Shown here: positions 7,875-16,745 of the stretch, one piece after another
How positions within the stretch are numbered: the first letter of the stretch is position 1
Layout: each line of letters starts with the position of its first letter
Origin: Bacillus sp. NTK071
GTDB lineage: Bacteria > Bacillota > Bacilli > Bacillales > Guptibacillaceae
DNA: 64,000 nucleotides
NCBI RefSeq assembly: GCF_017303315.1
Contig: NZ_JAFKOI010000001.1
Span: forward strand, 1-64,000
Reading direction: 5' to 3'
Notes under the pieces: generated by a model
Database searches by the model: none
The model's input: only the letters and a program-made list of their open reading frames with translations
Told to the model about the DNA's origin: nothing
Position numbers and translations under genes: made by a program

Positions 7875-8096
7875 TTAAATGTTTGCGACAACATTTTGAT
7901 CAGCAACATCACTGTCATTTACGCTTGTTACACTATATGAACTGCTTACGTTCAGTCCATTACCAGTATTAAATGACCCCGCACCTGCAAAGGTTCGGAT
8001 AGCACTGGTAGGAGATACAATAAACACATCACCGACGTGAAAGACGCCACTGCTTCCGATTGTATTAACTTTGATTGCTCCGACTAATGCCGGCAT
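7875..8096 (-). CDS. gerPA: Spore germination protein GerPA
   Basis: 73 residues of the GerPA/GerPF family: MPALVGAIKVNTIGSSGVF, HVGDVF, SPTSAIRTFAGAGSFNTGN, ending SVNDSDVADQNVVANI. The HVGDVF stretch and the first position in the operon identify GerPA. ATG 8096 follows AAAGGATG; the 24 upstream in-frame codons include the leader and are not coding. It is the first gene of a six-gene minus-strand gerP operon ending at 6125. Confidence 0.87.
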   Translation of the reverse strand: MPALVGAIKVNTIGSSGVFHVGDVFIVSPTSAIRTFAGAGSFNTGNGLNVSSSYSVTSVNDSDVADQNVVANI

Positions 8097-8334
8097 GTTT
8101 TCACATCCTTTTTGACTGTATTCTTGTAATACTGTATGCGGAACATTAGCGTATGTTCGAGCGTTCAAGGGTTTCTGGTTTTCAAAAACAATCCGTCTTG
8201 TGAGCTATAATGATCATTCGTGAACAGATCTTTAAGAGGTCTGTTTTTATATTGAAATGAGAATTAATGAATAATTACTTTATCTCTGTAAAAAAATAGG
8301 CAGGTCTTCCAATAAATTAAAAGGTAGTGATGAA

Positions 8335-9003
8335 ATGAAATGGATTCTTTCTGCCCTAATGTTCGCAGTACTTTTCGTAACTGCATCACCTCAAAGTCTT
8401 GCAGCTGAGAACAGCAATGTTGCTAACGTTCGAGTGATTCACGCTTCACCTGATGCTCCATCAGTTGATGTTTATGTTGATGGAAAGCCAGCCTTTAAAG
8501 GAGCGTCCTTCAAAGATGTGACTGATTATGCAGCATTAGCACCAGGAGAGAAAACGGTTCAAATTTATGCTTCTTCTGCAAATGGTGAAGGAAAGCCTGT
8601 TCTTGAGCAGAAATTATCTGTAGAGGCAGGTAAAAATTATTCCGTTGTAGCTATTGGGAAATTAGATAATCTATCGGTACTCGCACTTGAAGATCAAAAA
8701 GGGTCAGGTGATAAAGGTGGACTAAGAGCAGTTCACGCTTCTCCTGATGCGCCTCCTGTAGATATTGCGGTTAAGGATGGCGATGTGTTAATTAAAAACC
8801 TTGCCTTCGGACAAAATTCAGATTATCAAACGGTTAGCCCAGATTCATACAACCTTGAAGTTCGTGCAACAGGAAGTGATACATCTGTTCTAGATCTTCC
8901 TAATGTACCAGTTGAAGCCGGCGTCAATTATACGGCTATCGCAATTGGCTTTCTTGATGGTGACCCTGCGCTTAACGTTATTCTATTAAAAGACGGTAAG
9001 TAA
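8335..9003 (+). CDS. Secreted DUF4397 protein with two repeats
   Basis: 222 residues: a Sec signal peptide (about residues 1-24, cleavage near SLAAEN), then two DUF4397 domains. Each opens with a variant of RVIHASPDAPSVDV (about residue 32) or RAVHASPDAPPVDI (about residue 132) and closes with a NYxVVAIG or NYTAIAIG strand. DUF4397 proteins are extracytoplasmic beta-rich proteins of unknown function, common in Bacillaceae. There is no sortase motif or lipobox, so it is likely released or loosely wall-bound. A good terminator follows. Confidence 0.88.
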   Translation: MKWILSALMFAVLFVTASPQSLAAENSNVANVRVIHASPDAPSVDVYVDGKPAFKGASFKDVTDYAALAPGEKTVQIYASSANGEGKPVLEQKLSVEAGKNYSVVAIGKLDNLSVLALEDQKGSGDKGGLRAVHASPDAPPVDIAVKDGDVLIKNLAFGQNSDYQTVSPDSYNLEVRATGSDTSVLDLPNVPVEAGVNYTAIAIGFLDGDPALNVILLKDGK

Positions 9004-9038
9004 AAAGCTCCGCAGCGTAAATCGCTGCGGATGTTTTT
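9004..9038 (+). terminator. Rho-independent terminator
   Basis: Stem CCGCAGCG / CGCTGCGG (9010-9017 and 9023-9030) with a short loop, then a T-rich run, directly after the DUF4397 gene. Confidence 0.85.
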
Positions 9039-9085
9039 GTCTACGGTTGTTAATACTGTAAGCATTTCTAAAAGGAGTGAGTAAA

Positions 9086-9325
9086 GTGCATACCAAACAT
9101 ACAGTTCGATATATCTGTGAGCGCTACCCAAGTGGCAATCATTATTATTACAAACAGGAATTGATCACGCATGATTCCTGGCAGAATCCTTTATCCATTC
9201 AATGGTCAGCAAGAAGACCCATCTCAAGTAGAACCTTCTACTCGAAAGAAAAAGAAGGATTTAAAACGATTCATACATTTATCGAGAAGCAGCCTGCTGA
9301 TATTCTGATGTTTTCCAAAGCATAG
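9086..9325 (+). CDS. Hypothetical small basic protein
   Basis: 79 residues from GTG 9086, which is correctly spaced from AAAGGAG; the in-frame GTG at 9077 overlaps the ribosome site. Rich in Tyr, His, Lys and Arg (YICERYPSGNHYYYKQE), with no membrane segment or recognised domain. Gene-like codon use and its own ribosome site support it. Function unknown. Confidence 0.6.
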   Translation: MHTKHTVRYICERYPSGNHYYYKQELITHDSWQNPLSIQWSARRPISSRTFYSKEKEGFKTIHTFIEKQPADILMFSKA

Positions 9326-9381
9326 TTGCTGGTTTCAGTACCTAAGCTTAAAGGAATTATTAGTTTGAGGAGGGAATTAAT

Positions 9382-9585
9382 ATGAAAACAGTTTATCATG
9401 TACAAAGCGGAAAGAATGGTAAATGGGAGCTTAAGAATGAAGATGCTGAACAAGCAACCAAAACCTTTGAAACAAAGGAAGAAGCCTATCAATATGGAAG
9501 AGAGATTTGTGATGAAAAACGTCCCTCTGAATTAATTGTTCACCAGTTAAATGGAGAAATAGAAGACAAAAGTCTTTATAATTAG
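9382..9585 (+). CDS. DUF2188-type small protein
   Basis: 67 residues: TVYHVQSGKNGKWELKNEDA, then AEQATKTFETKEEAYQYGREI and a terminal IVHQLNGEIEDKSLYN. This is the layout of DUF2188 proteins (a beta-hairpin with Trp, a helix with KxEAxxxg, and a final strand). The start is ATG 9382 behind GAGGAGGG. Cytosolic, function unknown in the family. Confidence 0.75.
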   Translation: MKTVYHVQSGKNGKWELKNEDAEQATKTFETKEEAYQYGREICDEKRPSELIVHQLNGEIEDKSLYN

Positions 9586-9671
9586 TAGAGTTTTCGGTTC
9601 TGACGTACATATTTTTCATCTTTTGAATAAATATAGTACTAACTACTATCCTGAAGAAGGAAGGGAACCAT

Positions 9672-10154
9672 ATGGATTTTATTAGTCCTACAGCTGGAAA
9701 AGTAACAATAGATCAAGTCACTCAGCTTATTGAAAGGTATACAGAAGAAGATCCGAAAGGCAAATATAGGATTGTAATTGGGACAGATTCTCAAACTAGT
9801 CGAAAAACGACCCAGTTCGTAACAGCGCTCATCATTCACCGTGTTGGTAAAGGAGCAAGGATATTCTATCGAAAAGTGAAGCATAAACCGATCCATGAGC
9901 TTAGGCATCGCATCTATAAGGAAACTGAAATGAGCCTTGAACTAATGGAGTTGCTAAAGGAAGAGGGATTTTCAGCTTTGCTTGAGAAATGGCCAATTGA
10001 GATCCATCTCGATGTAGGTAAACAGGGAGAAACTCGTAAAGTGATACAGGAAGTTGTAGGCTGGGTAACGTCGGTTGGTTATATTGCAAGAATTAAACCA
10101 GAATCATATGGGGCAAGCAGCGTTGCGGATCGCTATACAAAATCAATAAGCTGA
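9672..10154 (+). CDS. ykuK: YkuK family RNase H-like protein (DUF458)
   Basis: 160 residues. IVIGTDSQTSRKTTQFVTALIIHRVGKGARIFYRK is the acidic-strand start of the RNase H-like fold in this family, followed by HLDVGKQGETR and the C-terminal KPESYGASSVADRYTK. YkuK is a conserved Bacillus protein without an assigned activity. ATG 9672 is preceded by GGAAGGGAA. It is a single gene with its own terminator. Confidence 0.82.
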   Translation: MDFISPTAGKVTIDQVTQLIERYTEEDPKGKYRIVIGTDSQTSRKTTQFVTALIIHRVGKGARIFYRKVKHKPIHELRHRIYKETEMSLELMELLKEEGFSALLEKWPIEIHLDVGKQGETRKVIQEVVGWVTSVGYIARIKPESYGASSVADRYTKSIS

Positions 10155-10181
10155 ACTGGCTGAAAAAAAGCCAGTTTTTTT
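10154..10181 (+). terminator. Rho-independent terminator
   Basis: Stem AACTGGCT / AGCCAGTT with an A-rich loop followed by seven T, immediately after ykuK. Confidence 0.85.
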
Positions 10182-10237
10182 GTGTTAGTTGAAACCTTAA
10201 CGGAACTCTTTCGTATTAGATACAAAGGAGTGATGAA

Positions 10238-11056
10238 ATGAAATTAAAGATGTATTCATTGATCGTAACGCTATTTGTTGTTCTAGCAGCCTGTAGTGGC
10301 ACAACGGATTCTGGAGGAGAAATTAGTGTAGATAAGGGGATCAATGCGCAAGAAGTATTCGATAAATCAATTGCTGCTCAGGAAAATGTCACTAGCTTTA
10401 AGATGATGGCAAACATGAACCAAACCATTCGTTCTGGTGAAGAAGAGATGGAGGTTACGAGTAAGATCAATTCTGATATGGTGATGGATCCAATGGCTTT
10501 TCACCAGATGATTGATATGAAAACACACGGTGAGTCTATGCAAATGGAGTCGTATTTTACAGAAGAAGGTTTTTTCATGAAGCAGAGAGAACAGTGGATG
10601 GAATTCCCAGATGAAATGACGGATACCCTCCTCACCATGCAGCAATCTCAAGCGGATCCTTCTGAACAAATGAACATGCTTAAAGAGTATGTTGACGAAT
10701 TTACCCTAACAGAAAATGATGATACATATGTTATGACAATGAAAGCGTCTGGAGAGAAGTATCAGGAATTGTTAGACAAAACTGTTGAGAATATGGGTGC
10801 ACAAAGTGAAGTGCTTCAGGGAGCTACTCAGCAAATGAAAGTGAATGAAATAGAATATACTCTCACAATTGGAAAAGATGATTTTCTAACAAAGGAATTC
10901 CAAATGAAAATGGATAGTGACATGACAATGGAAGATGAAACGATCTCTATGTTAATGGAAATGGATTCGCGTTTTGAGAACTACAACGAAATAGAAGAAA
11001 TAACAGTACCAGAAGAAGTACTTCAACAAGCAAAAGAGATGCCTAGTATCTCATAA
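10238..11056 (+). CDS. Lipoprotein, DUF6612/LppX-like
   Basis: 272 residues with a lipoprotein signal peptide: a hydrophobic core at 5-17 and lipobox VLAACS, Cys at about 19. The mature part is rich in Met, Glu and Thr and contains alternating strands (SFKMMANMNQTIRSG, MQMESYFTEEGFFMK) as in the LolA/LppX-like half-barrel of DUF6612 lipoproteins. It is anchored to the outer face of the membrane; the ligand or role is unknown. RBS AAAGGAGTG, start ATG 10238. Transcribed alone. Confidence 0.78.
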   Translation: MKLKMYSLIVTLFVVLAACSGTTDSGGEISVDKGINAQEVFDKSIAAQENVTSFKMMANMNQTIRSGEEEMEVTSKINSDMVMDPMAFHQMIDMKTHGESMQMESYFTEEGFFMKQREQWMEFPDEMTDTLLTMQQSQADPSEQMNMLKEYVDEFTLTENDDTYVMTMKASGEKYQELLDKTVENMGAQSEVLQGATQQMKVNEIEYTLTIGKDDFLTKEFQMKMDSDMTMEDETISMLMEMDSRFENYNEIEEITVPEEVLQQAKEMPSIS

Positions 11057-11095
11057 TGAAATGATTGGAAGAGTACTGCTCGTTTCGTAAACATT

Positions 11096-11195
11096 TTTTG
11101 CTTTTGAAATAATTCTTTTTAAATGAACTACCAAATTTAACAATTGGAGCGGAAATTAACCCATCATAAATCAACAATGTCTACTTTGCGCTTTA
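11096..11195. repeat. Degraded family A element
   Basis: Shares TTGCTTTTGAAATAATT and ATTGGAGCGGAAATTAACC, then ATCAACAATGTCTAC, with the better family A copies at 17459, 37420 and 61583, but the terminal GGCTCTTTTC inverted repeats are lost. Lies upstream of moaA. Confidence 0.6.
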
Positions 11196-11263
11196 ATACT
11201 GGAAAAAAGTGTTCATAAACGTTAACATTAGCCTTAATCATTGATTTGAAAGGAGCAAGGCTG

Positions 11264-12283
11264 ATGTCTACAGAATCACTCGTACTCGATCAACTTAACC
11301 GCCCTCTAAGGGACCTACGCATTTCTGTAACAGATCGATGCAACTTCCGATGTCGTTACTGTATGCCTGAGGAGACATTCGGCCCTGATTATGAATTTCT
11401 TCCTAAAACGAGTCTCCTTCAATTTGAAGAAATCACTCGACTTGCACGGCTCTTCGTTGGAATGGGTGTTGAAAAGATACGCTTGACCGGGGGAGAACCA
11501 CTTCTTAGAAAAGATCTCACTGTCCTTGTGGGCATGTTATCTGATATCGACGGACTTGAAGATATAGCGCTTACGACAAATGCTTCATTATTAAAAAAGC
11601 ATGCAATGAAATTAAAGCAGGCAGGGTTAACACGAGTTAATGTAAGTCTTGACGCAATTCACGATGAAACGTTCGGCAAAATGAACGGTAGAGGTACGAA
11701 GATCAAACCTGTATTAGAAGGCATTCAAGCCGCGTCAGATGCTGGCCTCAAAGTAAAAATCAATATGGTCGTTCAAAAAGGAATCAATGATCATGAAGTT
11801 GTTCCAATGGCAGAGTATTTCCGCCATAGTGGCCATATTGTTAGATTTATTGAATACATGGATGTAGGGAACTCAAATGGCTGGAAATTCGATCATGTAA
11901 TGAGTAAAAAAGATATTGTCGAGTCCATTTCAGAAGTATATCCACTTCAGCCAATTGAAGCAGCCTATTTTGGAGAGGTAGCTAGTCGTTATCAATTCAG
12001 TGATGGTGCTGGTGAGATAGGTGTTATTTCTTCGGTAAGTGATTCGTTTTGTTCAAGCTGTACAAGAGCAAGGTTATCCGCTGATGGAGCACTATATACA
12101 TGTCTATTTGCTTCACGAGGGACAAGTCTTCGTAATCCAATGCGCAATGGTGCAACAGATGATGAGATGCAAACAATGCTTACAGAATTGTGGAATGGTC
12201 GCCAAGATCGATATTCCGATGAACGAACTGAAGAAGGCGTAGCGAACCGTGAAAAAATTGAAATGTCATTCATTGGTGGGTAA
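11264..12283 (+). CDS. moaA: GTP 3',8-cyclase MoaA (molybdenum cofactor biosynthesis)
   Basis: Radical-SAM enzyme that rearranges GTP to 3',8-cyclo-dihydro-GTP, the first step of molybdopterin synthesis. 339 residues: N-terminal cluster CNFRCRYC (Cys 26, 30, 33) for SAM, the LTGGEPLLR motif, and the C-terminal second cluster [10 protein letters not shown] plus a Cys 14 residues on. The C-terminal tail ends FIGG, matching the MoaA GG tail. ATG 11264 follows GAAAGGAGC; the TTG at 11246 is too early. The stop overlaps the fdhD start by one base, so the two are co-translated. Confidence 0.95.
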   Translation: MSTESLVLDQLNRPLRDLRISVTDRCNFRCRYCMPEETFGPDYEFLPKTSLLQFEEITRLARLFVGMGVEKIRLTGGEPLLRKDLTVLVGMLSDIDGLEDIALTTNASLLKKHAMKLKQAGLTRVNVSLDAIHDETFGKMNGRGTKIKPVLEGIQAASDAGLKVKINMVVQKGINDHEVVPMAEYFRHSGHIVRFIEYMDVGNSNGWKFDHVMSKKDIVESISEVYPLQPIEAAYFGEVASRYQFSDGAGEIGVISSVSDSFCSSCTRARLSADGALYTCLFASRGTSLRNPMRNGATDDEMQTMLTELWNGRQDRYSDERTEEGVANREKIEMSFIGG

Positions 12284-13083
12284 TGATGGAGAAGGAAATG
12301 AACAGACACACAACAGAACGCAACGTTATTCGCTATCTGGACGGGCAATTTATTGAACAAGAAGATACCATTGCATTAGAAAAACCGCTCACGATTCGAA
12401 TTAATCAGGTTGAATTTGCGACGGTCGTTTGCACGCCTGACCATCTAGAAGATATGGTGATTGGATTCCTCGCTTCAGAGGGCGTGATTCGATCTTATCG
12501 AGATGTGGAAGAGATGCTGTTCAATGAGGGTCAAGGTGTCGTAAATGTAAAAGCGTCAGTCACGATGTCTCTTGCATCTGAAACATATACAAAGCGCGTA
12601 ATCAGCTCCTGCTGTGGTAAAAGCAGACACTTTTATTTGGAGAGCGACTCTCGAACGGCTAGAACGATTATGCGCGCACCTACGCTAACAGCTAATAACT
12701 GTCTCGCTAATATGAAGAAACTTCAAGAACAATCAACAACTTTTAAATCAACTGGTGGCGTTCATAATGCGGCTATTTTTAAAGGTGATGAAATGATTGC
12801 TTCTCGCACTGATATTGGTCGTCATAATGCGCTTGATAAATTGTATGGTTTTGCTCTTCGCCACCATATTCATCCCTCTGAACTTTCCGTTGCTTTTAGC
12901 GGGAGAATATCATCAGAAGTAGTCATAAAGCTTTCCAAAATGGGAATTGGTATACTTCTATCCAAATCTGCCCCAACTGATCTAGCCCTTCAATTAGCTG
13001 AAGATCTTGAGATTACAACAGTAGGCTTCATACGAAAAGGCGGATTTAACATCTATACAAAGCCTGAAAGAATTATTATTTGA
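12283..13083 (+). CDS. fdhD: Sulfurtransferase/sulfur carrier FdhD
   Basis: Delivers sulfur from a cysteine desulfurase to the molybdenum cofactor so that formate dehydrogenase becomes active. 266 residues with family motifs: LEKPLTIRINQVEFATVVCTP, DMVIGFLASEGVI, the SSCCGKS cysteine pair near residue 108, TGGVHNAAIF and DIGRHNALDK. Start ATG 12283 or 12286; the first shares its A with the moaA stop. The moaA-fdhD pairing predicts a molybdenum-dependent formate dehydrogenase encoded elsewhere, as none is in the window. Confidence 0.94.
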   Translation: MMEKEMNRHTTERNVIRYLDGQFIEQEDTIALEKPLTIRINQVEFATVVCTPDHLEDMVIGFLASEGVIRSYRDVEEMLFNEGQGVVNVKASVTMSLASETYTKRVISSCCGKSRHFYLESDSRTARTIMRAPTLTANNCLANMKKLQEQSTTFKSTGGVHNAAIFKGDEMIASRTDIGRHNALDKLYGFALRHHIHPSELSVAFSGRISSEVVIKLSKMGIGILLSKSAPTDLALQLAEDLEITTVGFIRKGGFNIYTKPERIII

Positions 13084-13112
13084 AACACCTTCAGCTTGGA
13101 GGTGTTTTTTTG
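13083..13112 (+). terminator. Rho-independent terminator
   Basis: Stem AAACACCT / AGGTGTTT with a nine-base loop and a T-run, after fdhD. Confidence 0.82.
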
Positions 13113-13165
13113 GGTTAAGTCGTTCATACTACAGTACAAACATGCTTTAATTGAAAGGCGGGTTT

Positions 13166-13441
13166 ATGATGGGTTGGACGATAGCGTTAATTTTTTGGGT
13201 GGCGGGGGTAGTGATTGTAGGAAGTCCTCGGTTTTTGTTCCATCGTTTAGAGGCAATGAAGTCGGAAACAGCTGACCATTCGAGAGCATCTGAAGCTTCA
13301 AATAAGAGAGAGAGTATTTTTTTCTTTATCGAAACAAAAGCGCTTGATTCAATTCCGTGGTGGATTGTAACGGTAACTTGTGTAACAGTAGGGCTGTTTT
13401 TGATTGCGTTTGGTGTTATTGCTCTAGTTTTTTCTTATTGA
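13166..13441 (+). CDS. Small membrane protein, two helices
   Basis: 91 residues from ATG 13166 behind AAAGGCGG. There are two membrane segments: about residues 3-21 (WTIALIFWVAGVVIVG) and about 63-88 (WWIVTVTCVTVGLFLIAFGVIALVF). Between them is a charged 35-residue linker. Not recognised; no catalytic motif. It lies alone between fdhD and the LtaS-type gene, with 140 bp of unremarkable sequence after it. Confidence 0.6.
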   Translation: MMGWTIALIFWVAGVVIVGSPRFLFHRLEAMKSETADHSRASEASNKRESIFFFIETKALDSIPWWIVTVTCVTVGLFLIAFGVIALVFSY

Positions 13442-13581
13442 TTTGAAACTTTATGGCTAATTAGGCCGTATCAATTAGTAAGAAGAAAAAGTGAGTTACT
13501 GTTTGGTCGACGATGTTTAGTGGTAAAGAGAGAGAGAATCACATAAGGATGAGTTAGGGAGATGTAAGGGGTGGAGGAACT

Positions 13582-15423
13582 ATGGATTTAGAAGAAAGAC
13601 AAGCAACCTCAGTCTGGCGGTTTTATCTACTATTAGTAGCGCTGCTAGTGCTGAAAACGTACCTTGTTTATCGATTTGAATTTTCATTTACACTTAGAGG
13701 TGCAGGAGAAGAAGTTTTTCTTTTGATTAATTCGATAGGATCGATTGTATTACTGCTAGGTATAGGGCTATTTAGAAAGCATTCCAAACCAGGCCTGATG
13801 CTTGCAGTTTATTTTATTTTGTCTGCTATTCTTTATGGGAATATACTTTATTATCGCTTCTACATAGATTTTATTACAGTACCAGTTCTTTTTCAATTTG
13901 GGAATGTTGGGGGACTAAGTCAGAGTACAGTTGAATTACTTAATATCTATGATCCCATTCTTATACTTGATTCAGTCATCTTATTCTGGGTTATTAGAAG
14001 ACAGAAGCTAAGTTCAAGTGTACTTTCCGCAAAACTTAAAAAGCGAACGGCTGCTACTGGAGTATCTATCTTACTCGGAACTACTGTTATAGCTCTCCTA
14101 ATGAATCCGTTACTTTTCGAAAAATCCTATGATCGAGAACTATTCGTTAAATCACTTGGATCGTATTCTTATCATGCATATGATATTTTATTTAATTCAT
14201 TTACTTCTATTACAAGTGTTTTTGCTGATGATACGGATATTTCTGAAATACAACAGTATGTCGATAATAAGAAAATTAAAGCTTCTCCATATGAAGGAGT
14301 TGCAAAAGGGAAGAATTTGATTATTATTTCACTTGAATCGACACAGGCTTTTATGCTTGATGAGAGTATGGAAGGCAAACAAGCAACTCCATTCCTTAAC
14401 AAGTTGAAGGAAGATAGCTATTTCTTTCCTAACTTTTATCATCAAACAGCTCAGGGTAAGACGTCTGACGCTGAATTTATGATTGATACTAGCTTGTACC
14501 CGCTTTCTGGCGGATCTGTTTTTGTTAGGAAACCAGAGAACGAATTCTTCTCCCTACCAGAGACGTTGAACTCGGCTGGTTATTCAACGAATTCTTTTCA
14601 TGGTAATGACCGAGAGTTCTGGAATCGAGAAGACATGTATAAGACGCTTGGATATGATCGGTATTATTCCAAAAGAGATTTTGAAGTCACTGATGAGAAT
14701 TCAATTAACTATGGGTTAAAGGATATTCCGTTTTTTGAACAATCTATCCCATATCTTAAAGACTTGAAAGAGCCTTATTCAGCAAAGTTCTTAACCCTTA
14801 CGAACCATTTTCCGTACTTATTAGAAGAGAAAGATCGGATGATTTCAATTCCCGAAACGCAGGAGGAAGTAGTGAACCGTTATTTTGCAACAATTCGTTA
14901 TGAAGATGAAGCCATTAAGCGATTTTTTGAAGAAATGAAAGCTGCAGGACTTTATGAGGATTCGATCTTCGTTCTTTATGGTGATCATTATGGGCTATCC
15001 GAAACGTATAACGAAGCACTTGGCGATTACTTTGGAGAACAAATCGGGCCAGTCGAACACGTTCAACTACAGAAAGTTCCGCTTATCATCCATATACCTG
15101 GTGAGGAAGGAAAAGTATTTGAAACAGTAGGCGGTCAAGTTGACTTAAAACCTACCATTCTTGAATTGCTAGGTGTGAAAGAGAGAACAAGCTTAAATTT
15201 CGGTACTAGCTTATTGTCCTCGAAAAGGAAAGACTTTGTTATATTCCGAGATGGAAGCTTTGTAACAAAAGGACTAATATACACAAAAAATACTTGTTAT
15301 AATAAGGAAACTGGTGCGAAAACAAATCGTAACAAATGCAGCAAATATTTCGGAAAAGTTCAAAACGAACTTGATTATTCAGATAAAGTTATCTATGGTG
15401 ACTTGCTTCGGTTTGTTGAATAG
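13582..15423 (+). CDS. LTA synthase family phosphoglycerol transferase
   Basis: Transfers glycerol phosphate from phosphatidylglycerol to build or prime lipoteichoic acid on the outer face of the membrane. 613 residues: about five N-terminal membrane helices (to about residue 185), then an extracellular sulfatase-like domain. Seen in it are IIISLESTQ (metal-binding Glu, about 251), GKTSDAEF with the catalytic Thr (about 293) and GDHYG (about 469). An unusual ~55-residue Cys-containing tail follows the domain. It belongs with B. subtilis LtaS, YfnI, YqgS and YvgJ; which one is not clear. Start ATG 13582 after GGGGTGGAGG. Confidence 0.9.
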   Translation: MDLEERQATSVWRFYLLLVALLVLKTYLVYRFEFSFTLRGAGEEVFLLINSIGSIVLLLGIGLFRKHSKPGLMLAVYFILSAILYGNILYYRFYIDFITVPVLFQFGNVGGLSQSTVELLNIYDPILILDSVILFWVIRRQKLSSSVLSAKLKKRTAATGVSILLGTTVIALLMNPLLFEKSYDRELFVKSLGSYSYHAYDILFNSFTSITSVFADDTDISEIQQYVDNKKIKASPYEGVAKGKNLIIISLESTQAFMLDESMEGKQATPFLNKLKEDSYFFPNFYHQTAQGKTSDAEFMIDTSLYPLSGGSVFVRKPENEFFSLPETLNSAGYSTNSFHGNDREFWNREDMYKTLGYDRYYSKRDFEVTDENSINYGLKDIPFFEQSIPYLKDLKEPYSAKFLTLTNHFPYLLEEKDRMISIPETQEEVVNRYFATIRYEDEAIKRFFEEMKAAGLYEDSIFVLYGDHYGLSETYNEALGDYFGEQIGPVEHVQLQKVPLIIHIPGEEGKVFETVGGQVDLKPTILELLGVKERTSLNFGTSLLSSKRKDFVIFRDGSFVTKGLIYTKNTCYNKETGAKTNRNKCSKYFGKVQNELDYSDKVIYGDLLRFVE

Positions 15424-15494
15424 CTTAAGTGTTCATTCTTTAACATTCATGATATTCTTGAAAATGAACTCTTGATAAAAAGGGATGAGCGAAG

Positions 15495-15740
15495 ATGGAT
15501 TTACAAAGACTGCAAATTCTAACAGAAGTTGTACGTGAATACAAAACAGCGATTCATATGGATCAAAAGAAGGAAGAGGTTGGAAGGGAAGTACTCGATA
15601 TCGTCATGAATTCACAAGACCTTGTTTTATATGGCCACGTGAAGCGAGCAAAGGATAGTGATAAATTTCCAGGCGAAGCGATTAAACACCTTGATCAAGC
15701 TACCACTTATCTTCATCAGAAAATTGACGAGCAGTTGTAG
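15495..15740 (+). CDS. Hypothetical small helical protein
   Basis: 81 residues, charged and predicted helical (LQRLQILTEVVREYKTA, HLDQATTYLHQKI). Cytosolic, no recognised domain. A ribosome site (AAAAAGGGATG region) precedes ATG 15495 and a clean terminator follows, so it is a real single gene. Function unknown. Confidence 0.65.
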   Translation: MDLQRLQILTEVVREYKTAIHMDQKKEEVGREVLDIVMNSQDLVLYGHVKRAKDSDKFPGEAIKHLDQATTYLHQKIDEQL

Positions 15741-15768
15741 CACTCCTTACCGTGGAGTGCTTTTTGTT
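15738..15768 (+). terminator. Rho-independent terminator
   Basis: Stem AGCACTCC / GGAGTGCT, seven-base loop, then TTTTTG. Confidence 0.85.
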
Positions 15769-15870
15769 TGGAAAAATGAGAATAGTATGTCTTTGGTTTG
15801 ATATGCTGTAATGGTTGCAATAGACTGTAACATAATGATATGTTTTTACTGTTTACTAGATTAAAGGAGA

Positions 15871-16740
15871 GTGAAAAAATTGACTAATTTACTAAAGCGA
15901 CTAGCTCCTGTCTTCCTTATAGGACTCGTTGTTTTTGTCATAAGCGCTTGTTCAAACGGTAGTAGTGAACCTGATAAATCAGCTGATAAAGAGCAGACTG
16001 CTTGGGAAAAGATTCAAGAAGAAGGTAAGCTTGTCGTTGCAACATCTGGAACGCTATATCCTACTTCTTATTATGAAGAAGGTTCTGATCAGGTAACTGG
16101 TTATGAAGTAGAAGTCGTGAAAGAAATGGCAAAACGTCTTGATCTTGAAATCGAATTTGAGGAAATGGGCTTTGATGGAATGTTAACTAGTATTAATTCC
16201 GGTAAAGTTGATCTTGCAGCAAATGATATTACGATTACGGATGAAAGAAAAGAGAAATTTACGTTCTCTGAACCAATTAAATATTCATATGGTACAGCTA
16301 TTGTAAGAAAAGATGATCTATCTGGAATTAAGTCACTTGATGATCTTGAAGGCAAAAAGGCAGCAGGTGCATCGACAACCATTTATATGGACGTTGCTCG
16401 TGAGAATGGTGCAGAAGAAGTGATTTACGATAATGCGACAAATGAGCAATATTTACGAGATGTATCCAATGGTCGTACAGACATTATCTTGAATGATTAT
16501 TACCTTCAAACCCTGGCACTTGCTGCATTTTCTGATTTAAATATAACAATTCACCCTGATATTAAGTATTATCCAAATAATCAAGCGATAGTAATGAAGA
16601 AAGACAGCGGTGAGCTAGAAAGCAAAGTGAACGAAACGCTGAAAGAAATGAAGGATGACGGAACTCTTAAAGAATTATCGGAGAAGTTCTTTAATGGAGC
16701 TAATGTTTCTGTTAAACCAGATCTTGATATTGAGGAATAA
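15871..16740 (+). CDS. Amino-acid ABC transporter substrate-binding lipoprotein
   Basis: 289 residues. Lipoprotein signal with lipobox VISACS (Cys about 27), then a type 3 periplasmic-binding fold: KLVVATSGTLYPTSYYE, VTGYEVEVVKEMAKRL, GKVDLAANDITITDERKEKF. This is the layout of polar amino acid/cystine binding proteins (TcyA, TcyJ-like). Start GTG 15871 is very close to AAAGGAG; TTG 15880 has better spacing. The permease gene starts 5 bp after the stop. Substrate is not determinable from the sequence. Confidence 0.87.
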   Translation: MKKLTNLLKRLAPVFLIGLVVFVISACSNGSSEPDKSADKEQTAWEKIQEEGKLVVATSGTLYPTSYYEEGSDQVTGYEVEVVKEMAKRLDLEIEFEEMGFDGMLTSINSGKVDLAANDITITDERKEKFTFSEPIKYSYGTAIVRKDDLSGIKSLDDLEGKKAAGASTTIYMDVARENGAEEVIYDNATNEQYLRDVSNGRTDIILNDYYLQTLALAAFSDLNITIHPDIKYYPNNQAIVMKKDSGELESKVNETLKEMKDDGTLKELSEKFFNGANVSVKPDLDIEE

Positions 16741-16745
16741 ACCAA

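Noticed and set aside
11057-11263. Molybdenum-cofactor riboswitch upstream of moaA
   Set aside because: The stretch is AT-rich and largely a degraded family A element; no convincing multi-stem aptamer was seen.
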